Positions 1-10,510 are shown, counted from the first letter of the stretch. The stretch is 64,000 bases of DNA from Candidatus Bathyarchaeota archaeon (GCA_003164295.1 PLTA01000056.1:1-64000), one strand, 5' to 3'. Program-made: numbers and translations. Notes: a model not told the origin generated them from the letters alone.

Positions 1-282
1 TGTGGCTGGGATAATTTTATTACTGATTGTGATTGGCATTACGTAGAGTCTGATAAGTTATCCAAGCCTCAATCTGATGTAATTATCGGAGATCATGTGT
101 GGATTACGAATGACTGCAGTATTCTAAAATGGACTCAAATTGGGCATGATAGTATAGTGGGATGCAAATCGCTTCTTAGCGGAAAGCTTTATCCTAGTAA
201 TTCGCTTATAGGTGGAATTCCAGCCAAAGTGATTGAGGGTAATTACAAATGGAAATTTGATTTACCTGAAAATAACAGTTAA
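1..282 (+). CDS. Hexapeptide-repeat acyltransferase, C-terminal part
   Basis: The frame is open from base 1, so the gene begins outside the window. The visible 93 residues contain hexapeptide-type turns (VIIGDHVWI, SLIGGIPAKVI), the left-handed beta-helix signature of O-acetyl/acyltransferases that modify sugars with an acyl-CoA donor. The closing GGIPAKVI followed by a charged tail is typical of the C-terminus of the WbbJ/maltose acetyltransferase type. It is followed by a flippase and a second acyltransferase, which places it in surface-glycan synthesis. The acceptor cannot be told. Confidence 0.75.
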   Translation, partial: CGWDNFITDCDWHYVESDKLSKPQSDVIIGDHVWITNDCSILKWTQIGHDSIVGCKSLLSGKLYPSNSLIGGIPAKVIEGNYKWKFDLPENNS

Positions 283-379
283 CAGACTATGATTTCAGGT
301 TCTTAATAGTTTCAGTTTTTCTTTAACTATCAAAGTTGTGGTCCTTTCTTAAATTAATGATTTTCAAATAGGATGGTGT

Positions 380-1990
380 GTGAGAATCTTGGACAAAGCC
401 TTAGAGATGGGCAAGACTTCGGCTACTGGAAGTTTTCACTTATTCGTCGGAAAGACCGTGTCAACCGTGATATTGGCTGTGGGCACCATAGTGCTGGGAT
501 GGTTCATTCTTCAGAGCGACTATGGATTATATGCCATTTCTCTCATCCCAGCGGCGACCTTCTTCCTATTTCAAGATTGGGGCGTAAGTAGCGCTTTAAC
601 AAAATATTGCGCCAGCTTCAGGGCCGCAAATAGAGAAGCTGAACTGCGCAAAATAATTGTTGTAGGTCTTGGGTTTGAAGTCGCAACCGGTTTAGCTTTA
701 ACTGCGGTTTCCGTATTAACGGCTAATTTCATGGCTTCTTCGGTATTTAATAAGCCCGGATCAGCATTTTTGATAGCCATAGGTTCTTTATCCGTTTTCT
801 CATCATCTTTGGTCAGAACATCTCAAAATATTTTTGTCGGTTTTGAAAAAATGCACCTTTATAGTTACACCTTGCTTTTCCAGGCTGTGACTCAAAGTGT
901 GTTAGCTCCTTTACTTGTAGTTTTAGGGTATGGCGCTCTTGGTGCTGTGGTAGGTTACACTTTATCAACTGTGGTTTCAGGCATCGGGGGGTTAGGGTTG
1001 CTTTACTTTTCCATACTGAGAAAGTTGCCTCATGAAAGCAAAACTTTGCATGAACCAGTTCAATCTCTAAAGATGATGCTTACCTATGGGGTTCCTCTCG
1101 GCATCTCTTTAATTTTGGGAGGCCTTCTGCCTCAGATCGCTTCAATCATTATGGCCTCGTTTGTTAAGGTCGCAACTATAGGGGACTATAAAATTGCAAC
1201 CAATTTTGCGGTTCTCTTAGCATTTTTTACTATTCCAATTTCAACCGTTCTTTTTCCGGCGTTTTCAAAAGTCGACCCAAAAAATGAGCCCCAACTTCTG
1301 AAATCTATTTTTGCATCTTCTGTTAAGTATGCCTCTATTCTGTTGTTACCAGCTGGGACTGTACTTATTGTGCTTTCTCAGCCTCTTATAGATACAATAT
1401 ACGGAGGCAAATATCCTTCTGCTCCTTTTCTTCTGGCTCTAACAGCTGCAGCTGCTTTTTTAGTAATTTTCGGTACCCAAAGCCTTCCAGATTTTTTCAG
1501 CGGCGTTGGAGAAACAAGATTATTGGCAAAACTCCAAATTCTGACTATTATTTTCGGAATTCCTTTTACTTTATTTTCGGCTATTTGGTTTGGTTTGCCT
1601 GGAATAATTGTTGCAGGCATATTATCAAGCATGCCAAGTCTCTTTATCGGCATGTACATAGCATGGAAACGCTACGGAACCATTGTAGACTACAGGTCTT
1701 CAGCCAAAATTCTCATAGCTTCTTTGCTTGCAGCAGCTCCCACTTACCTGTTTCTGTATGTGTTCCTTGGGGTTAATTGGATACGATTTTTGGTAGGGAT
1801 CTTAATTTATTTAGCCACATACCTTGTTGCAATTCCTCTTCTCGGTGCAATAAATCAAGCGGATATTAACAACGTTCGAGGAATGACCTCTGAAATGGGC
1901 GTAGCATCTCGACTATTCAGTATTCCATTGATGATAATGGAAAAAATATGGAAAAAGAAATCTAAAAAATTAGAGAAAAACAAAACATAA
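380..1990 (+). CDS. Wzx-like polysaccharide flippase (MATE/MOP superfamily)
   Basis: A 536-residue polytopic membrane protein with about 12-14 hydrophobic segments and a short Lys-rich cytoplasmic tail. Its length and the pattern of Gly/Pro-containing helices, with a basic charged N-terminus and a GSF..F..K start, fit the polysaccharide transporter family, which flips lipid-linked oligosaccharides across the membrane. The start is GTG; an out-of-frame ATG seven bases upstream opens only a shadow frame. It lies between two acyltransferases and upstream of a glycosyltransferase, so a role in exporting a surface glycan or N-glycan precursor is likely. Substrate unknown. Confidence 0.82.
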   Translation: MRILDKALEMGKTSATGSFHLFVGKTVSTVILAVGTIVLGWFILQSDYGLYAISLIPAATFFLFQDWGVSSALTKYCASFRAANREAELRKIIVVGLGFEVATGLALTAVSVLTANFMASSVFNKPGSAFLIAIGSLSVFSSSLVRTSQNIFVGFEKMHLYSYTLLFQAVTQSVLAPLLVVLGYGALGAVVGYTLSTVVSGIGGLGLLYFSILRKLPHESKTLHEPVQSLKMMLTYGVPLGISLILGGLLPQIASIIMASFVKVATIGDYKIATNFAVLLAFFTIPISTVLFPAFSKVDPKNEPQLLKSIFASSVKYASILLLPAGTVLIVLSQPLIDTIYGGKYPSAPFLLALTAAAAFLVIFGTQSLPDFFSGVGETRLLAKLQILTIIFGIPFTLFSAIWFGLPGIIVAGILSSMPSLFIGMYIAWKRYGTIVDYRSSAKILIASLLAAAPTYLFLYVFLGVNWIRFLVGILIYLATYLVAIPLLGAINQADINNVRGMTSEMGVASRLFSIPLMIMEKIWKKKSKKLEKNKT

Positions 1991-2320
1991 CTATACTCCA
2001 TTATCTGAAGAATAAATTACAATACGCAAGTAATCGCTTAACTGGCTAAAACATTTTGTTATGTTTTTCATCTCAAATTCTTTTAAGAAAAAAGCATAAT
2101 GCGCCCTTTTTAACTATTTCAAAATTATCCGTCTAAACCAATAAAATGCGTTAAGGTGACAAATATTTTAGCACGTAAGACGCGGGTATATACGATAATA
2201 ACTTGAAATCGCAGGCAAATTTTCGAAAATTAGATATTGTAAAAAATCAATCAAACAAGGTTGACTAATCCAAAAGCCAAAAATGAAAATTTGATAGTTG
2301 CTATATTGTGGTGATTTGAT
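1991..2320. other. AT-rich intergenic region
   Basis: 330 bases with no credible open frame on either strand. It ends in a GGTGAT motif six bases ahead of the ATG of the next gene, which is that gene's ribosome binding site. No RNA fold or repeat was recognised. Confidence 0.5.
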
Positions 2321-2914
2321 ATGGTTAGTTTCAAAAGTGCACTTTTCAAGTTGCTTGGGTATAACAAGTATCCAACATTTAGAAAGACTGTTGATGGAAA
2401 ACCGATATTTGGGTCATTATATAGTTATAATTTTAAAGTTGACGAAAATGTAATTATTGGAAAATATTGCACCTTTGGTCCAGAGGTAATGTTTTTCCCG
2501 TCTATGATTCACCTTCCAACAACAGATTTTCAACATAAGGTTATTTCCACATATCCTTTGCTAAGTGAAATCCAACGTAAAGAAAAAATGAATTTGCCTA
2601 AAGGAGCTTGGAAAGAAGGTATAGTAATTGGAAATGACGTTTGGATAGGTGCCCGCGCTATAATATTAGCAGGTGTACAAATAGGCGATGGAGCAGTGAT
2701 TGGTGCAGGAGCAGTGGTCACACAAGATGTTCCAGCATATGCTATTTCTGGAGGTGTTCCTGCAAAAATCATTCGAAAACGTTTTTCCCAACAACAAATT
2801 GATAGTTTACTCAAAATTGCATGGTGGAACTGGAGTGATGAGAAAGTAACGCAGAATATTGATGACTTTTTCAGCGATGTTGCCAGCTTTATACAAAAGC
2901 ATAAAAAGGAGTAA
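2321..2914 (+). CDS. Hexapeptide-repeat sugar acyltransferase
   Basis: A 197-residue protein of the xenobiotic/virginiamycin-type acyltransferase group. Hexapeptide turns run through the middle ([41 protein letters not shown]), and the end has the family's [15 protein letters not shown], where an acyl-CoA contact is expected. A trailing Trp-rich helix (AWWNWSDEK) is usual for this family. A GGTGAT ribosome binding site six bases upstream supports the ATG. It probably O- or N-acetylates a surface sugar. It is distinct in sequence from the partial acyltransferase at the window start. Confidence 0.85.
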   Translation: MVSFKSALFKLLGYNKYPTFRKTVDGKPIFGSLYSYNFKVDENVIIGKYCTFGPEVMFFPSMIHLPTTDFQHKVISTYPLLSEIQRKEKMNLPKGAWKEGIVIGNDVWIGARAIILAGVQIGDGAVIGAGAVVTQDVPAYAISGGVPAKIIRKRFSQQQIDSLLKIAWWNWSDEKVTQNIDDFFSDVASFIQKHKKE

Positions 2915-3714
2915 CAGGGGTCGGTTAAAATCAAAAATTATTGGGTTTTTGAGTAAACTTAAGTACAGAATTTGTTTGGGTTTCAGGTTCAAGAATATGC
3001 CGAGATCCCCAGATAAAAGTTAATAAATCTTTATTTGTTGATATATTACGGTTTGAGAAATATGTTTTATAAACCCTTTAATGTTTGCATGTTTAAGAAA
3101 AAAGGTTGAACATAAGACGAGCAACTCCAAGTTTTGGAGAAAAAGAGAAAACAAACTTAAAATATAATTATAGTTCCTTCGTTTCATATCTGCTTCCTTC
3201 AGGAAGGGATTTGGTAGTTTGTCTTTAATTTATCTTTGATTTTGACGGATTTGGCTTCTCTTTCTCTAAGATGACTTATAGGTGCCGCAAAATATGAGCG
3301 TAAAAGACTATTCTTTTTACCGTTAAGGTGCTTTGTTTTTTAGAGTCACTCATGTTGTGTTGGGTTGTCCTAAAGTGCTCAGATCTTCAGCTTTAAATCG
3401 AAATTTTTATGATTGTTCGTGTTGGAAGAAGTTGCTTGAAATTGCGAGAGTGGAAAAAGCCAGCTTTGATGTGTGATTGTAAACTTACAGTAACAAAGGT
3501 TTAAGAACTGAGAGTCAAATAATTGGTTTAAATTTAAAGGACATGTTTTTAATACAGTCCTGTGTAATGAGCGAATTCAAAATATGTTAAACAAGGGAAA
3601 AAATTTAGGTAACCACATTCTTAATTATTCTTTTCACTGTGTTTTCACTTTGTACCCAGAAACACTTAAATCTTCTTTAAACGCAAAAAATACTGAATAG
3701 TGAGGTCGGTTTTA
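2915..3714. other. Long AT-rich intergenic region
   Basis: About 800 bases without a supported gene. A short inverted repeat (CTTCC-TTCA-GGAAG, near 3192-3205) is the only local structure seen. The last bases carry GAGGT at 3702-3706, the likely ribosome binding site of the glycosyltransferase. Confidence 0.45.
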
Positions 3715-4410
3715 GTGGCTAATCCCTTGGTATCCGTCATAATTCCTGCCTACAACGAGGAAAAAACCGTGGGTGCGGTCATAAGAGAGACTTCAGAGAT
3801 AATGGATGTCTACGGTCTCCCGTATGAAATTATAGTCGTCAATGACGGTTCAACTGACAACACTGAACGGGTCGCATCGTCTACCCATAAAGCTACCGTT
3901 TTCTCAAACGAGCCGAACCGCGGCAAAGGTTATTGCTTGAGAAGAGCAATGAAACATGCACATGGAGATATCATAGTAACTCTTGATTCTGACGGAGAAC
4001 ATAAACCAAAAGAGATACCTGATCTTATCAATCCATTGTTCGAAGGCAACGATATAGTTTCTGGATCAAGATTTATGGGTAACCGATCCGACCCAACCAC
4101 AAAGCTCAAGCAAGTAGGTAACCAATTTTTCAATACCGCAATCATGGCGCTAACAGGCAAACAGATTACTGATAGTCAAACAGGTTTCAGGGCTATGAAA
4201 AGAGATGTCATAGAAAAACTCCATCTTCACTCAGATGGATATGAAATAGAAACAGAAATAATCGTCAAAAGTCTCAGAAACGATTTCTGCTTCAAGGAAG
4301 TTCCAATAACTGTAGAAAGAAGAAAATATAACGGGTCAAAAATAAAAATACTTTCAGATGGCAAAAAAATCTTATCTACAATAATTCAATCAAGCTTCCT
4401 AGAGGAATAA
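3715..4410 (+). CDS. Family 2 glycosyltransferase (dolichol-phosphate sugar synthase type)
   Basis: A GT-A fold glycosyltransferase with VSVIIPAYNEE at the N-terminus, the nucleotide-binding VNDGSTDNT, the metal-binding DSDGEH, and a QTGFRAMKRDV segment typical of polyprenyl-phosphate mannosyl/glucosyltransferases. There is no C-terminal membrane domain, so it is probably a peripheral enzyme that moves a sugar from a nucleotide donor to a lipid phosphate on the cytoplasmic face. GTG at 3715 is preferred over GTG at 3700, because GAGGT lies eight bases before it and the family begins just before VSVIIP. It fits with the flippase and acyltransferases upstream. Confidence 0.85.
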   Translation: MANPLVSVIIPAYNEEKTVGAVIRETSEIMDVYGLPYEIIVVNDGSTDNTERVASSTHKATVFSNEPNRGKGYCLRRAMKHAHGDIIVTLDSDGEHKPKEIPDLINPLFEGNDIVSGSRFMGNRSDPTTKLKQVGNQFFNTAIMALTGKQITDSQTGFRAMKRDVIEKLHLHSDGYEIETEIIVKSLRNDFCFKEVPITVERRKYNGSKIKILSDGKKILSTIIQSSFLEE

Positions 4411-4663
4411 AATCAAAAACAACAACAGCTAATTTTCCGTTAAAGTTTTTTGTGCGATAAAGGTCAAAATAGGCATAAACATATCTGCTAAAAGTTTTCA
4501 AGAGCGAACGCCACATCCGAATTAAGCATCTAAGGGTATCTTCAAGAACTCAATTCTGACCTGAAGCACTAAAAAATTGAAAAGTTACGTAGTTTATATT
4601 TGGACACCATAAAGAATATCTTGAACAAAGGTTATTAGCAAATCCAATTGGCGAAGACCGAGA

Positions 4664-5464
4664 ATGAAAACAAACCCAAAAAAACCAAAAATTGATTCAT
4701 CTATAATCGCAATATTATTTTTGGTCTCAGGAATCGCTCTATTGGATCTGTCGTTTTTTTGGGGTTCACAAGTAATTTGCTTTATTGGATTGGGCTTAAC
4801 TTTTTGGGGTGCGCTTTTCTTACTTATTACACCCGCAAAACAAGTTGAAGGCACTTTCTTGGTAACATCAACTTTACCTGCGTATATGACCATCGATAGA
4901 ATTCTAAAAGATATCAATCACAAAAACGAAGCATATTATATTCCATCATACCCCAAAGATGCCTATTTGCCTGAATACCTGAAAGGTCTCAAAGAAATGG
5001 TTACATTTATCCCAGAGGAGCACGCCGTCGGAATGGTGGCAATTGAAGACATAGCAAAAGGTAAATTGTTAAGTGAAAATCCAAAAGGGTTTCTTATTAC
5101 ACCTCCGGGAATGGGTATATTGGATAAAATCGAACAAAGGCATGAAACAGATCTAACCAAAATCCCTCTCAGCGAACTTGATGACACTTTGTTATACTTG
5201 CTCAGTGAACTTTATTTGACCAAAGAAATTAAAATGGCCACAAAAGAAAACGAAATAACCATAGAAATTCGTGGCTCACTTTATAAAAAACTCTACAGCC
5301 AAGAATACAATCTCAAAAGCATTAATCTACTTGGATGTCCATTGGTCAGCGCAGCCGCCTGTGCTGTTGCAAAATCCACAGGCAAACCCACAACGATACA
5401 AAAAATTGAAACCACGCCTGATGGAAAAACGACAACCGCAACAATCAAAATCCTCCAGTTGTGA
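4664..5464 (+). CDS. Conserved membrane-anchored protein of unknown function
   Basis: 266 residues. Two hydrophobic segments lie near residues 15-35 and 38-58, followed by a soluble domain of about 200 residues with alternating strands and helices. The soluble part has an LITPPGMGILDKIE segment and a late LGCPLVSAAACAVAKSTGKP segment containing a Cys pair. I do not recognise a named family with certainty. Its stop overlaps an alternative GTG start of the next tiny membrane protein, so the two are probably co-translated. Topology suggests two helices with the bulk in the cytoplasm. Confidence 0.6.
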   Translation: MKTNPKKPKIDSSIIAILFLVSGIALLDLSFFWGSQVICFIGLGLTFWGALFLLITPAKQVEGTFLVTSTLPAYMTIDRILKDINHKNEAYYIPSYPKDAYLPEYLKGLKEMVTFIPEEHAVGMVAIEDIAKGKLLSENPKGFLITPPGMGILDKIEQRHETDLTKIPLSELDDTLLYLLSELYLTKEIKMATKENEITIEIRGSLYKKLYSQEYNLKSINLLGCPLVSAAACAVAKSTGKPTTIQKIETTPDGKTTTATIKILQL

Positions 5465-5469
5465 TTAAC

Positions 5470-5673
5470 ATGAACTTGAGCTTCCCTTTAACTTCTTCAG
5501 ACATCAGCCTATGGTTAGCTGTCACAGCAATAATACTGCTAATTACCTCTACAGTTCTTAACTCATCACCAGAATATTCAAACAGAATCCGTATCGACAA
5601 AAGCCGACTGAGACTCGCCGGTATAGGCTGCGGACTCGCCTTCCTGATTACCGTCATTATGCGTGTCATATAA
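5470..5673 (+). CDS. Small two-helix membrane protein
   Basis: A 67-residue protein with hydrophobic segments at about residues 12-30 and 50-66, joined by a basic/acidic loop (RIRIDKSRLRLAG). The ATG at 5470 is six bases after the upstream stop; an in-frame GTG at 5461 overlaps that stop. The tight coupling to the preceding membrane protein suggests a partner subunit. No function can be assigned. Confidence 0.5.
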   Translation: MNLSFPLTSSDISLWLAVTAIILLITSTVLNSSPEYSNRIRIDKSRLRLAGIGCGLAFLITVIMRVI

Positions 5674-5801
5674 ACCTCCACGTTCAGGACTAAGCCGCTT
5701 GAATGAAACATTCACATAAATTTTCTACTAACTAATACAGAAAGCTTATTACTTAAAAAATTAACTGCAAACTGTCTTAGAATTGATACGGGTGAAATCC
5801 T

Positions 5802-6488
5802 GTGCTGTTAAAAAAGAGACCTGACCCCCAGATATTTCACTATTTTGATTTAGCCGCATTTGAAAAATGCAGAATAATTGACCCGCTTTTCTCCTCATAT
5901 GAGTGTCAAAAACTCAAGAATAAGGATTTTTCTATTATCTGCAATAGTTGTTTAGCCTTTGGACTATATCATAAATTCGGGTGCAAATATGCCACACCCA
6001 CGGTTGGGCTTTTTTTCTCGTCAAAAGATTACATCAAATTTATTGAAAACTTTGAGCATTACCTGAGCTTTTCCTTAGAGTTTAGAAAAGAAACGTCATT
6101 GCATAATCATCCTGTTGGCTTCTTAGATGACATAGAAATACATTTCTTGCATTACAAGACTGATCAAGAGGCAACGGAAAAATGGAACAGACGCAAACAA
6201 CGAATCAATTTTGATAATCTATTCTTCATTTATTCAGATGCCAATGATGACTGCTTCAAAGAAGACTATTTTAACCGATACTTGAAATTGCCGTTTACGC
6301 ATAAGTTGTTTTTTTCAAAGGTACCTCGAAAAAGCAACGCCAATTGTACTGTTGTCGTTCGAGACTGGATTGATGCTACTCGAAGCCGCAAGTATGAAAA
6401 ATACATCGACGTTATTAAATGGCTAAATAAAGAAAATGACTTCGTTAAGGAAAAATATAAAGAGAAAGAAAGAAGAATGCTTAACTAA
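5802..6488 (+). CDS. DUF1919 family protein (exopolysaccharide biosynthesis associated)
   Basis: 228 residues matching the DUF1919 pattern: SIICNSCLAFGLYHKFGCKYATPTVG near residues 45-70, a YIKFIENFEHYL helix, a W-x-R-R-K-x-R-I-N-x-D-N-L-F-x-I core, and a late LPFTHKLFF. This family occurs in polysaccharide clusters and resembles sugar-modifying transferases, but no reaction is established. A strong GGGTGA site six bases before the GTG supports the start. Its place downstream of the flippase and glycosyltransferase fits a glycan role. Confidence 0.75.
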   Translation: MLLKKRPDPQIFHYFDLAAFEKCRIIDPLFSSYECQKLKNKDFSIICNSCLAFGLYHKFGCKYATPTVGLFFSSKDYIKFIENFEHYLSFSLEFRKETSLHNHPVGFLDDIEIHFLHYKTDQEATEKWNRRKQRINFDNLFFIYSDANDDCFKEDYFNRYLKLPFTHKLFFSKVPRKSNANCTVVVRDWIDATRSRKYEKYIDVIKWLNKENDFVKEKYKEKERRMLN

Positions 6489-6620
6489 CCAGTTGAGTCT
6501 TAGGAAATTGCAAGATTTATGTATGGCACAGGCGCCGGGTAAACTGCGCTGTACACTTGACGAGCTTTACACTAAGAAAACTCCTTAAGCAAGATAATTC
6601 GACTCTAAAGTGGTAAGTCA

Positions 6621-7199
6621 ATGGACAAAGAATTTTTGAGGCTTGACGCCACCTTTCAAGAGCTCGAGACTAAAATTAATAAACTAAATGAAAATGCCAT
6701 CAGGGATAGAAAATTTGATCTATCCGTAATGACTCACGATGAATTAAAAAGAACTCTTGAAAGTAAAATTGGGAAAAGGACGAAAATTAGAGTTCTGTTG
6801 ACACAAATAGGATTTCTACGTATTAACATTTTCAACGAATGTTACAAAAGAATACAATTAGCTGAAACAAACCAAAAATTTGATGAAGCTATTAAAATAA
6901 TGAATGACTATGTTGACACAGTGGCCATGCAATTCATACAAGAAAGATTACATCCATCCTTGACCAATAGAATAATTAACTCTCTTTCAAAATCCAAAAT
7001 TCCCGACGCAACAAAGACACTTGACGAATGGAAACGCTTAATCGCAACTTGGTCTGAGGACAAATTCACGCCTATTGATAAAGATAAAGATAAGAAAGAT
7101 AGAGAATACCCCAAAATGAAAGAGCTTTTCATCACCCTAGATATGCTCTCTTTTTCATTTGATAACTTTCCTCCATTAGCAACTGACCCGGCACATTAA
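6621..7199 (+). CDS. Hypothetical soluble helical protein
   Basis: 192 residues, mostly predicted helical and highly charged, with a Lys/Asp run near residue 155 (DKDKDKKDRE). There are no membrane segments, cysteines or catalytic motifs. A helical N-terminal half (ETKINKLNEN) could be a short coiled coil. Not recognised. The reading frame and codon use look genuine, and the gene stands alone between two gaps. Confidence 0.5.
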   Translation: MDKEFLRLDATFQELETKINKLNENAIRDRKFDLSVMTHDELKRTLESKIGKRTKIRVLLTQIGFLRINIFNECYKRIQLAETNQKFDEAIKIMNDYVDTVAMQFIQERLHPSLTNRIINSLSKSKIPDATKTLDEWKRLIATWSEDKFTPIDKDKDKKDREYPKMKELFITLDMLSFSFDNFPPLATDPAH

Positions 7200-7910
7200 C
7201 ACTATCCAAAATCCTCTGTGTGCCTTTAAATCCAAACTGCTATTGAAACGCACCTAATCAGGACCTGAATAATCCATTTAATTTTAGTAAAGAAACATGA
7301 ACGCCTAACGTCTATAGTTAAAAGAAAACGGTCGATGAAACTTCTAAAAAAAGAAAATACCCAAATTAATCTCTTCGTTTTTTAATGTACCGTCATCATT
7401 CTCCTAGGAACGGAGATGACGAGTACCTAAAGTTAGTTATGCAAAACATTCTTCTAACTCTTCATGCTGGAAATCCCTCTCCCAAGAACAAAAATCGCTC
7501 AAACCGAAAGTGTCCAAAGAGCAACAAGCTTTCGCATAGTAGTTAAAGAACCAAAAAACTCAACTAAAAGTGTCTAGAAACAGAAAACTGCTGCTAACCT
7601 GAGAGAAGTTTGATGCGAAAATAGAGTTGAATGATGCCGAAAAAGTTATCCTAGGTGAAGGTTCAAACCCAACTGTCGCATGTTGCATTTGCAGAAACTA
7701 TTTTTCTATAGAAAAAAGATGAAACGGGTAAATATATTATACACGGTTTCATGACATTTTTCTTTTTATTGGCTTTTGTTTGTGACGAGAAGGCAACCCC
7801 AGTTCTTTATGTAAATATACGCAATTCTAAGGGATAAATGTATTCAAACTTAAAATTTCTGTTTAAAAGAGGTGAAAATGAGCGAACCGTGATTTCAATA
7901 TTAAATTGTT
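7200..7910. other. Intergenic region, possible gene relics
   Basis: About 710 bases with no intact gene. A short frame near 7610-7725 ends with a Cys-x2-Cys-x2-Cys-like stretch, but it has no start or ribosome binding site and is closed a few codons upstream, so at best it is a relic. The right end is the 3' region of the surface protein on the minus strand. Confidence 0.4.
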
Positions 7911-10256
7911 CTATGACTCAGTGTTTTTGTGTGAATTTCGATTTCTGAAATAGAGCGCTGCCGCAAGGAAGATTAACAATGCGATGAATGCTATCAAAAC
8001 TATTGACAATGAAAACACTATAGTGCCAGGTGAGGATGTGGCTGAAGGTGATTGTGAGGGCGTTTCTGTGGGGACCTGAGATGTTATTGATGTTTGAGTT
8101 GGTGACGAGGTAGTTTTTGGTGTAGGTGTTACAGTATTTGTTTGATTAGGCGTTGTCGTTGGTGTAGTTGTTGGGGTCGGTGAAGAAGCTGGTGTTGGCG
8201 AAGAGGTTGGAGTAGGAGTCGTCGAAGAAGTAGTTGTTGGTGTTGGGGTAGGCGATGGAGAAGGAGTTGGAGAAATTGTTGGGGACGGAGTGGGTGAGGG
8301 CGTTGGCGTTGAAGTGGGTGCGGGAGTGGGGGAAGGCGAAGGTGTTGGGGAAGTTGTTTGTGTAAATGTTGCTGTTATGGTGTGTGTAGCCTGAACATTC
8401 GTGAAGCTAACTGTTTGACCAGATGGCGAAGTAACACTTACTGAGCCAACATCAGTTGTTATGCTTGCAATGTAGTAGCCGTTATTTGGAGTAATCGTGA
8501 AAGTCTGGCTTCCCTCATAATTAACCGCGGTCGTACCGGGAGTGATCTGACCGTTACTGGTTTGGGTGACTGTGATTGTGAATATGTTTATTGCAAAGGT
8601 CGCGGTTAATGAGCCTCCAACTGAGACAGCGGTAAACTGGTAAATCTGCCCCGTAGGTGAAGTAACAGTAATCGATGCGCCATTTGCAGTTATAGTGGCA
8701 ATGTGGTAGCCTGTATTTGGTGTGATTGTGAAGCTTGGAGTATCGCCATAATTAACGGTGCTTGTACCAGGCATAATAACACCGTTTGCAGTTTGCGTTA
8801 CGGTAATTGTGTAGGTGTTAATTGCGAAAGTTGCGCTGATTGTATGAGCAGTTTGGACATTGCTGAAAGTATACGACGAGGCAACCGCAACTGGAGAGCC
8901 ATCAACTGTCAAAGACGCAATGTGATAGCCAATATTCGGTGTGATAGCGAACGTTTGACTACTTCCATAATTAATATTGCTTGTGCCAGGAGAAATCTGG
9001 CCATTAGCTCTCTGAGTTACAGCAATCGTAAACGTGTTAATTGCAAATGAAGCAGTAATTGTATGGGCAGCTTGGACATTGGTAAATGAGTATGATGATA
9101 TAGCCCCAACGGGGTTTCCATCTACATTGACATTAACAATGTGGAAGTTAGGATTCGCAGTAATAGTGAAGGTTTGACTGCCGCCAGAATTAACGTAAAC
9201 ATAGCCGTTTGGATTTATAGAACCACCTGCACCCGCAGAAGCATCAATATTCGGATTCACAAATGAATTAGAATACGGCGTCATAAGTGGATAATTGTCC
9301 TGATTGTTTGAATCAATTACATACGGTGTATCACCTATGCCATTATGATTAGCATCGGTTCCATTGTAATCACTCCAGTAATTTCCGCTATTAGAGTCAT
9401 TCCATTCATAACGAAAAGTGAGAGGATAAGAAGAACCTGCAGAATTGATAACTTGGTCCGTATTGTTCAAAAAGTTGTTATGCACAATAGTTGACCCTAG
9501 TGACCCTTGAGCAAAAGAAACCGTCAATCCGATGGCATTGAATTCCAGAGTATTCGCTTCTATGTCCTCAGATGGTGCACTACCTTGTATGCCAACACCG
9601 CAGTTCTTGACCCAATTATTTTCAATTGAATCACCGCCAATAGCTGTTGTAATGCCTACCGTCGCATTGGTTATCGTATTACCTGTCACAAGGTTGTTTC
9701 CTGCTGAAAGTCCTTCGAAGGTGATTCCACAATTTTGGAAAATGTTATTTTCAATTACGTTTTGTCCTGAACTATAAAAACCGGCTCTTCCGAATATAGT
9801 TACCCCACCATTGATTGTGTTTCCAATAAATACGTACTCGCCACCCTCAGCATAAAAACCTGAATTCAGATAGCACCCAGAAAAAGTAAACAAGGGGGTG
9901 GGGCTGCCTGGATAGGATACGCTTATTCCGCCAGTGATAGTCAAACTTGTAAGTTGTATGTTACTTGAATAATATCCGTTGAACGTAAAGCTTCCATTTA
10001 GAATGGTGCTATATTCGTTCTCGCCCTGTATTGATATGTTTGATAATCCGTCTGGAAAAATAATGCTCTCGTTGTATGTGCCTGTTTTGACGTATATTGT
10101 ATCGCCGCTTTGAGCGTTATTTAAGGCTCCTTGTATTGTGGGGTAATTATCTGGAACTGTAATTGTTCCCTGTGCTTTAGTTATTGGGATTTTAACTTGC
10201 AAAACTACAGTAATTGTTAATAAAAGTATAAATAGAAAAATTGCTTTTCTTCGCAT
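7911..10256 (-). CDS. Surface protein: NosD-like beta-helix, InlB-type repeats, Pro/Thr stalk, membrane anchor
   Basis: A secreted, membrane-anchored protein of 781 residues. In order: signal peptide (RRKAIFLFILLLTITVVL), right-handed beta-helix of the NosD/CASH type opened by TVPDNYPTIQGAL and closed by NYWSDYNGTDANHNGIGDTP, four repeats of about 72 residues (SYTFSNVQTAHTISATF type, bacterial/InlB B-repeat family), a long Pro/Thr/Ser stalk, one transmembrane helix (IVFSLSIVLIAFIALLIFL) and a basic tail. The start MRRKA is chosen over an ATG seven codons upstream because the paralogue at 22022 begins at the same residue, and its upstream region keeps the GGAGAA sequence out of frame. It is likely a cell-surface binding or adhesion protein. 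Confidence 0.85.
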   Translation of the reverse strand: MRRKAIFLFILLLTITVVLQVKIPITKAQGTITVPDNYPTIQGALNNAQSGDTIYVKTGTYNESIIFPDGLSNISIQGENEYSTILNGSFTFNGYYSSNIQLTSLTITGGISVSYPGSPTPLFTFSGCYLNSGFYAEGGEYVFIGNTINGGVTIFGRAGFYSSGQNVIENNIFQNCGITFEGLSAGNNLVTGNTITNATVGITTAIGGDSIENNWVKNCGVGIQGSAPSEDIEANTLEFNAIGLTVSFAQGSLGSTIVHNNFLNNTDQVINSAGSSYPLTFRYEWNDSNSGNYWSDYNGTDANHNGIGDTPYVIDSNNQDNYPLMTPYSNSFVNPNIDASAGAGGSINPNGYVYVNSGGSQTFTITANPNFHIVNVNVDGNPVGAISSYSFTNVQAAHTITASFAINTFTIAVTQRANGQISPGTSNINYGSSQTFAITPNIGYHIASLTVDGSPVAVASSYTFSNVQTAHTISATFAINTYTITVTQTANGVIMPGTSTVNYGDTPSFTITPNTGYHIATITANGASITVTSPTGQIYQFTAVSVGGSLTATFAINIFTITVTQTSNGQITPGTTAVNYEGSQTFTITPNNGYYIASITTDVGSVSVTSPSGQTVSFTNVQATHTITATFTQTTSPTPSPSPTPAPTSTPTPSPTPSPTISPTPSPSPTPTPTTTSSTTPTPTSSPTPASSPTPTTTPTTTPNQTNTVTPTPKTTSSPTQTSITSQVPTETPSQSPSATSSPGTIVFSLSIVLIAFIALLIFLAAALYFRNRNSHKNTES

Positions 10257-10427
10257 AACGAACGCTTCCTTCTCCATTTATGCAGTGTGTGTCTTGGGGA
10301 TATAAAATGAACGGTGTCGGATATTGCGTGGGTTTTGTTTAGTCAACATTTTTTTAATATGGATTTTGTTTTCATAAGATATACCTAGCTGAGAATAAAA
10401 GATGAGAAAAGCTGGTGCTCAGGGATT

Positions 10428-10475
10428 GGGCTCTTGACCGCCCTCTCTGAAAAGAATTTAGAAAGTTAAGAGCCC
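10428..10475. repeat. Inverted repeat upstream of a small membrane protein
   Basis: GGGCTCTT at 10428-10435 and AAGAGCCC at 10468-10475 form an eight-pair stem with a 32-base loop. It lies between the divergent surface protein and the small gene at 10511. It could be an operator, a leader hairpin or chance. Confidence 0.3.
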
Positions 10476-10510
10476 TAGCCTTCCAAAAACAAAAACGCTG
10501 ATGCATAAGT

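Noticed and set aside
10395..10460. Possible C/D box guide RNA near a GATGA and CTGA pair
   Set aside because: The C box is imperfect, no internal D'/C' pair is clear and the inverted repeat there explains the pattern better.
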